A stretch of DNA of 25,857 nucleotides from JAWPMV01 sp038527215 (GTDB lineage Bacteria > Bacteroidota > Bacteroidia > J057), in contig JBCBGC010000124.1 of NCBI GenBank assembly GCA_038527215.1, positions 1-25,857 of the forward strand, given 5' to 3'. Below, piece by piece: positions 22,843 through 25,857 of this stretch. The position numbers were made by a program, and so were the translations under genes. The notes under the pieces are model-generated. The model ran no database searches, had not been told where the DNA came from, and worked only from the letters and a program-made list of their open reading frames with translations. Each line of letters starts with the position of its first letter. Position 1 is the stretch's first letter.

Positions 22843-23493
22843 CTAGCTGGGATTTTTGTACAAATACAGAGAATATCCTGCTGGGATCAGGACCATGACC
22901 AGAACGCCAGCCATCATGATCGGCCAGAAGATATCTGGACTTACGAACATGTTGATAATCATGAGCACGATGGCGCCTCCCACCCATAGTTTGGCGGCCA
23001 TACGATGCGTCTTTACCCAGTTGTCCTCGCTTTCCAGGGTCCAGGGGGTCCGAATGCCCATGAAGTAATTGGGACGAATTTTCCCCATATAGTTCCCCAA
23101 CAAAGCAAAGAGGAGCAATACGCCATTGATGACCCAGCGATCCACCGCCACTTCATAGCCCAGGGCTACCGCAGCGGTAATGATCATGATGCCTACGAAA
23201 AACACGTTGAAAATGACCTGAATGCGATTCAGAGTTTTCTGAAAGCTATCCGTATTCTTTTTAGGATCGAGCACTGGGATCAACCAGAAGATCACATTAA
23301 TTACAAGCATGGCCAAAGGGCCGTACCAGAGTCCAGGGAATTTAGGCGCATAGCCATCTATTTCCCCTTTTAGGTTCCAGTGAATGGGAACTTCTGCGGG
23401 GAAGCGATCCCACAACAAAAGGATGACCAAAGCCGGAACCAGCATCAAGGCCAGAATCAAACCGTTTCTTTTAAGCCAATTCATGTTTCTCAT
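22843..23493 (-). CDS. sdpI: SdpI family immunity-like membrane protein (DUF1648 plus SdpI domains)
   Basis: This 216-residue protein has about six hydrophobic segments. The N-terminal DUF1648 unit is recognisable from 'LLLWDRFPAEVPIHWNLKGEIDGYAPK', the 'P-x-H-W/F-N-x-x-G-x-x-D' signature. The SdpI half has 'GNYMGKIRPNYFMGIRTPWT' and 'LESEDNWVKTHRMAAKLW', which is characteristic. In Bacillus subtilis SdpI protects against the SdpC killing factor and sequesters the repressor SdpR at the membrane. The family is widespread in bacteria without SdpC, where the function is unclear. Here it lies 53 bases downstream of an ArsR-type gene, the same pairing as sdpRI. An internal Met at residue 4 (ATG at 23484) is an alternative start. 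Confidence 0.93.
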   Translation of the reverse strand: MRNMNWLKRNGLILALMLVPALVILLLWDRFPAEVPIHWNLKGEIDGYAPKFPGLWYGPLAMLVINVIFWLIPVLDPKKNTDSFQKTLNRIQVIFNVFFVGIMIITAAVALGYEVAVDRWVINGVLLLFALLGNYMGKIRPNYFMGIRTPWTLESEDNWVKTHRMAAKLWVGGAIVLMIINMFVSPDIFWPIMMAGVLVMVLIPAGYSLYLYKNPS

Positions 23494-23546
23494 GGGATGA
23501 ATATTTAGTCGTGAATAAATGTGTTACAGATGAAAAATGTGATGAC

Positions 23547-23816
23547 CTAGGTTTCCTGATCGGGTGATTTTAAGTCCAAAATCCATTTCATTAACTCGTC
23601 CAACACCGTGGTGTGCAGAGAGTAATGCACAAACTGACCCCGCTTGACAGCGATCACCAGATCAGCCTGTTTCAACTGATCCAAGTGGTGGGAAATGCTA
23701 GGCTTTTTCATGTCAAACGCCTCCGCGATTTCCCCGGCTGTAAGATCCCGCTTACGGAGCATCTCCAGGATTTTCCGGCGGGTAGGGTCATTAAGGGCTT
23801 TGATCACCTGATTCAT
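23547..23816 (-). CDS. sdpR: ArsR/SdpR family winged-helix repressor
   Basis: This 89-residue protein is a compact ArsR-type regulator: MNQVIKALNDPTRRKILEML is the classic N-terminus, and 'LTAGEIAEAFDMKKPSISHHLDQLKQADLV' is the helix-turn-helix, followed by the wing 'AVKRGQFVHYSLHTTVLDEL'. There are no metal-binding cysteines of the ELCVCDL type, so it is not a metal sensor of the ArsR/SmtB kind. The short size, lack of ligand site and downstream sdpI fit SdpR, an autorepressor of its own operon that is relieved by membrane sequestration to SdpI. An inverted repeat lies immediately upstream of its start as a probable operator. Confidence 0.95.
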   Translation of the reverse strand: MNQVIKALNDPTRRKILEMLRKRDLTAGEIAEAFDMKKPSISHHLDQLKQADLVIAVKRGQFVHYSLHTTVLDELMKWILDLKSPDQET

Positions 23817-23821
23817 TAGAA

Positions 23822-23849
23822 ATTTAGATAATTAGACAATCTTCTAAAT
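23822..23849. promoter_or_regulatory. Candidate SdpR autoregulatory operator
   Basis: ATTTAGA (23822-23828) and TCTAAAT (23843-23849) are perfect 7-base inverted arms with a 14-base AT-rich centre, ending 6 bases upstream of the sdpR ATG. Symmetric AT-rich sites overlapping the promoter are typical of ArsR-family dimers. The repeat is seen; binding is inferred. Confidence 0.55.
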
Positions 23850-24044
23850 AATGTACGGAGGGTGAGCCAAAAAGTTGCGCAAAATAGGTTGATCCCACCC
23901 TCAGCCTGGGACAGCCCTAGCAGGCAGGCCCTCAGGAAGTTGCCCTCGTTTTGAGGGAATTCCTTGTTGTTGCAACCAATTTTCATCTACTACGTTCCAT
24001 AGACTGCCCCTCTTTGTGTAAGCAGGCATATTAACGATACAACC

Positions 24045-24485
24045 ATGTTATTCTCTAGCTTACGCAAACATTTGCCCTTATCCCCTCGACTGCATTTTGT
24101 CGAGCCCTCCCTGGCCCTGCCTGAAGTCAAAAAGGCAGACAAGGAAGCGGTAGCGGAGTCTTACCTCTTCGAGGCTGAGCATTGGAAGCTCAAGCCCCGG
24201 TGCAAGTATCTGTACTTCGGAAATCGGATGGTCCGGGTTTACTTACTGGACCTGGAAGTGAAGGAGCCTGCTGTACCTTTGGAGGAAGTTTCCAAAGCTG
24301 GCCTGCTATTTCGCCATGTAGAACTGGAGGCGCCATTTTACCTCTATATGTTCTTCAAGCGCATCAAGCTCAAAGCCGCAGCAGGAGCAGAGTTGGTGCT
24401 GCCTGGACACCCACCTTACAAGTTGTTGCCAGGTTTGTACGAAGTAGAAGTACTGCCTCGTCCCTTGAAAAAGCGCTGGGACTAG
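24045..24485 (+). CDS. Hypothetical protein, no recognised family
   Basis: This 146-residue protein shows no motif I know. It opens MLFSSLRKHLPLSPRLHFVE and alternates charged and hydrophobic segments (AEHWKLKPRCKYLYFGNRMV, RVYLLDLEV), with a short hydrophobic aromatic stretch 'APFYLYMFFKRIKLKAAAGA', a Pro-rich turn (LPGHPPYKLLPG) and a basic end (PRPLKKRWD). Overall it looks like a small beta-rich cytoplasmic protein. There is no signal peptide, since the N-terminus is too polar. An overlapping frame (24182-24631) has a worse composition and runs through the downstream hairpin, so I prefer this one. It stands alone, divergent from sdpR, with a terminator-like palindrome 44 bases after its stop. 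Confidence 0.65.
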   Translation: MLFSSLRKHLPLSPRLHFVEPSLALPEVKKADKEAVAESYLFEAEHWKLKPRCKYLYFGNRMVRVYLLDLEVKEPAVPLEEVSKAGLLFRHVELEAPFYLYMFFKRIKLKAAAGAELVLPGHPPYKLLPGLYEVEVLPRPLKKRWD

Positions 24486-24529
24486 GCCGAACTGCCAGGA
24501 AGGGTCTATCTCTTCCCGGCGTTATAAAA

Positions 24530-24557
24530 AAAGGGTCAGGAAATTTCCTGACCCTTT
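24530..24557. terminator. 28-base perfect palindrome, probable bidirectional terminator
   Basis: AAAGGGTCAGGAAA is followed directly by its exact reverse complement. On minus, seven or more T residues follow the stem, making a good intrinsic terminator. On plus there are only three T before C, which is weaker but could still end the orphan gene's transcript. Confidence 0.65.
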
Positions 24558-24566
24558 CTGGTATAG

Positions 24567-24580
24567 GTAAATATATTTAC
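24567..24580. repeat. 14-base perfect palindrome (GTAAATATATTTAC)
   Basis: The sequence equals its own reverse complement. It is 9 bases beyond the larger palindrome and about 290 bases before the STAND gene. A dimeric regulator site is possible; there is no direct support. Confidence 0.35.
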
Positions 24581-24867
24581 GGCTTGCAAAGAGATTTCGC
24601 AGGCTCAATCCTTAAATGCCCTAGTTTATAGCCTGGAAAAACCTGAAAGATCAGTTTGGTGGTAGGCATAGAGACATGAAAAAAAATCAAATAAGCCTTT
24701 TAACCAACACTAGAGATCGTCATAGGTGTTTCTAAGGGTAAATCATGCAGATTTCAATAAGTATCAAGTTGTTTAACCATTTTTCATTCTATAATTCACA
24801 CATGTCTATTTCTTTTATGTAAATTATTCGTACTGATAAAGTAACACTGCTCATTCTTAGCCACGCT

Positions 24868-25857
24868 ATGACAACCGAAACCGAAGTAAAAGATTCATCA
24901 AATACTATCATCGACCATACGCTCAAACGCACCATTTCGATCGTAGGCCGAATTACATTATATCTGACAGGCCTAACAGCATTGGTGGGGGGGTATTACC
25001 TTCTAGAAGAAAAGTTTGGGTTTGGAAATATTGAGGCAGGATTATTAGCGATTATTCCTTTATTTCTGGTTTTACTTACTGATACGCTTCCAAGCTGGTT
25101 AAAATCTCGAAAAACAAAAAAACTCAGGGAAAATGCGATTGATGATACTATTCCTCCTCCTGGATATTTTAGGCTTACTCCTTATGAAACAAGAGATATC
25201 AGAACATTTAAGCGTTCAGATGGAGCTCATGTAGCTATATTAGATTGGTTACTTGAGAATGAGAACTCTATTTTATATTTAAGCGGAGAATCAGGGACAG
25301 GAAAATCTTCTCTTTTAAACGGTTATGTTATTCCAAAACTCTATGAGACAAAGAAACCTTATCAAGTACTAACTATTCGAGGGTACCGAGATCCCATTAA
25401 AGCCTTAAAAAACAGTCTGCTATCAAGTCAATTGATCCCAGATTCTGGAACTAATGAAGACTTACCGGTACGAAAATTACTTGAATTGGCTATGGTCCAA
25501 CAGTCTAGCCCAAATGGACGTTTATTATTTGTCTTTGATCAGTTTGAAGAATTTTTGATACTTCATGATGAAAAAAAACGGGAAGAATTTGAGGAGTTAG
25601 TACGTTCCTTAGAAAAAAATCCTATTAGAGGCTTGTCTTTACTTTTGGTTTTTAGATCTGATTATACTGCTCAATTGCTGAAGTGTGATCTTTCTGAGCT
25701 TCGACCGGATAAGAATTGGCGAATTGTAGGTTCTTTCGGAAGAAGAGACTCAGAGAATTTTTTTAAAAATTCGGGCCTGAAGTTAGGAGATAAGATTTTG
25801 CAAAAGATCCTGAATGAAGCAGAGTCTTTAGAGAGTAAAGAAGGTTTAATCCGTCCC
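24868..25857 (+). CDS. Membrane-anchored nSTAND1-type STAND NTPase, N-terminal part
   Basis: I translated this by hand: 330 open codons from the ATG at 24868 to the window edge. A polar N-terminus is followed by two hydrophobic helices (about 29-46, ITLYLTGLTALVGGYYLL, and 57-71, AGLLAIIPLFLVLLT), then a cytoplasmic segment. Walker A is GESGTGKSS (140-148). Walker B is LLFVFDQFEEFL with Asp224, and the 'D-Q-F-E-E' is diagnostic of nSTAND1 P-loop NTPases. 'LSLLLVFRSDYTAQLL' is the following sensor-like strand. Such proteins usually end in a large sensor domain (WD40, TPR or other repeats), here beyond the window. STAND NTPases act as ATP-dependent switches, and many bacterial ones are antiphage sensors. 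Base composition is about 32-37% GC in sampled lines, far below the rest, which suggests acquisition. The effector role of the membrane helices is inference. Confidence 0.87.
   Translation, partial: MTTETEVKDSSNTIIDHTLKRTISIVGRITLYLTGLTALVGGYYLLEEKFGFGNIEAGLLAIIPLFLVLLTDTLPSWLKSRKTKKLRENAIDDTIPPPGYFRLTPYETRDIRTFKRSDGAHVAILDWLLENENSILYLSGESGTGKSSLLNGYVIPKLYETKKPYQVLTIRGYRDPIKALKNSLLSSQLIPDSGTNEDLPVRKLLELAMVQQSSPNGRLLFVFDQFEEFLILHDEKKREEFEELVRSLEKNPIRGLSLLLVFRSDYTAQLLKCDLSELRPDKNWRIVGSFGRRDSENFFKNSGLKLGDKILQKILNEAESLESKEGLIRP

Larger units (their letters stand above)
24486..24867. other. Gene-free, AT-rich stretch between the orphan gene and the STAND NTPase
   Basis: I find no reading frame of note here. 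It holds a 28-base perfect palindrome (24530-24557) and a 14-base perfect palindrome (24567-24580). Base composition falls noticeably from about 24640 onward. A sigma70-like pair TTGTTT (24769-24774) and TATAAT (24790-24795), with a short 15-base spacer, lies 70-100 bases before the STAND start. Because Bacteroidota promoters differ from that consensus, I treat it only as a weak candidate. Confidence 0.5.

Noticed and set aside
23943..23957. CCCTC-GTTTT-GAGGG hairpin upstream of the orphan gene
   Set aside because: The stem is only five bases, with no T-run on either strand, so it is not a credible terminator.
24182..24631. 149-residue plus frame overlapping the orphan gene
   Set aside because: It has a Gly/Ser/Arg-rich shadow-like composition and reads through the terminator-like palindrome; the frame at 24045 looks more like a protein.
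24769..24795. TTGTTT-N15-TATAAT sigma70-like promoter before the STAND gene
   Set aside because: The spacer is too short, and the Bacteroidota primary sigma factor prefers a different consensus; in AT-rich DNA such matches arise by chance. It is kept only as a remark.

Overview
The window looks like chromosomal DNA of a free-living Bacteroidota bacterium. A marine Saprospiria-like or related lineage is my best guess, and the sequence does not prove it. The evidence is: signal peptides ending in S-A-Q or L-Q-A-Q, candidate -7 boxes of the Bacteroidota TAnnTTTG type, a DUF5908 microgene, and an extracellular contractile injection system (eCIS) gene set of the kind common in this phylum. GC is about 50-55% in most stretches sampled by eye, but falls to roughly 32-37% in the last kilobase. 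I see no rRNA, tRNA, CRISPR array, insertion sequence or origin.

Region 1 (1-7021, minus strand) is the 5' half of an eCIS operon. In transcription order it encodes a DUF4255/Pvc16-like cap protein, an unrecognised 427-residue beta-rich protein, one contractile sheath, two unrecognised helical Cys-containing proteins of 308 and 307 residues, two gp19-family inner-tube proteins, a 58-residue DUF5908 protein, and the N-terminal part of a Pvc7/Afp7-like (CIS_tube) baseplate hub protein. The operon runs out of the window, where spike, PAAR, gp25-like and baseplate genes would be expected.

Region 2 (7253-11018) holds metabolic genes: an AMP-forming acyl-CoA ligase and a glyoxalase-like VOC protein on plus, converging on a GNAT acetyltransferase-methyltransferase pair on minus. 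Region 3 (11118-17674, plus) is a tight tripartite RND efflux operon. Its outer-membrane TolC component carries an ABC substrate-binding-protein-like domain at its N-terminus, and it is followed by a lipoprotein adaptor and a 1028-residue RND permease.

Region 4 (17695-24485) is a mosaic of small units: purK (minus); a Cys-cluster beta-propeller lipoprotein and a Spy/CpxP-like periplasmic protein (plus); rfbB (plus); a membrane protein with an HEIGH metallopeptidase motif (plus); an sdpR-sdpI pair (minus); and an orphan 146-residue protein (plus).

Region 5 (24486-25857) is an AT-rich intergenic stretch with two perfect palindromes, followed by the start of a membrane-anchored nSTAND1-type STAND NTPase that runs off the window. 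The composition shift and protein family suggest an acquired signalling or defence gene.

The parts most likely to hold undescribed biology are the unrecognised eCIS proteins (especially the Cys/His-rich one), the substrate-binding-protein-TolC fusion, and the STAND NTPase at the right edge.
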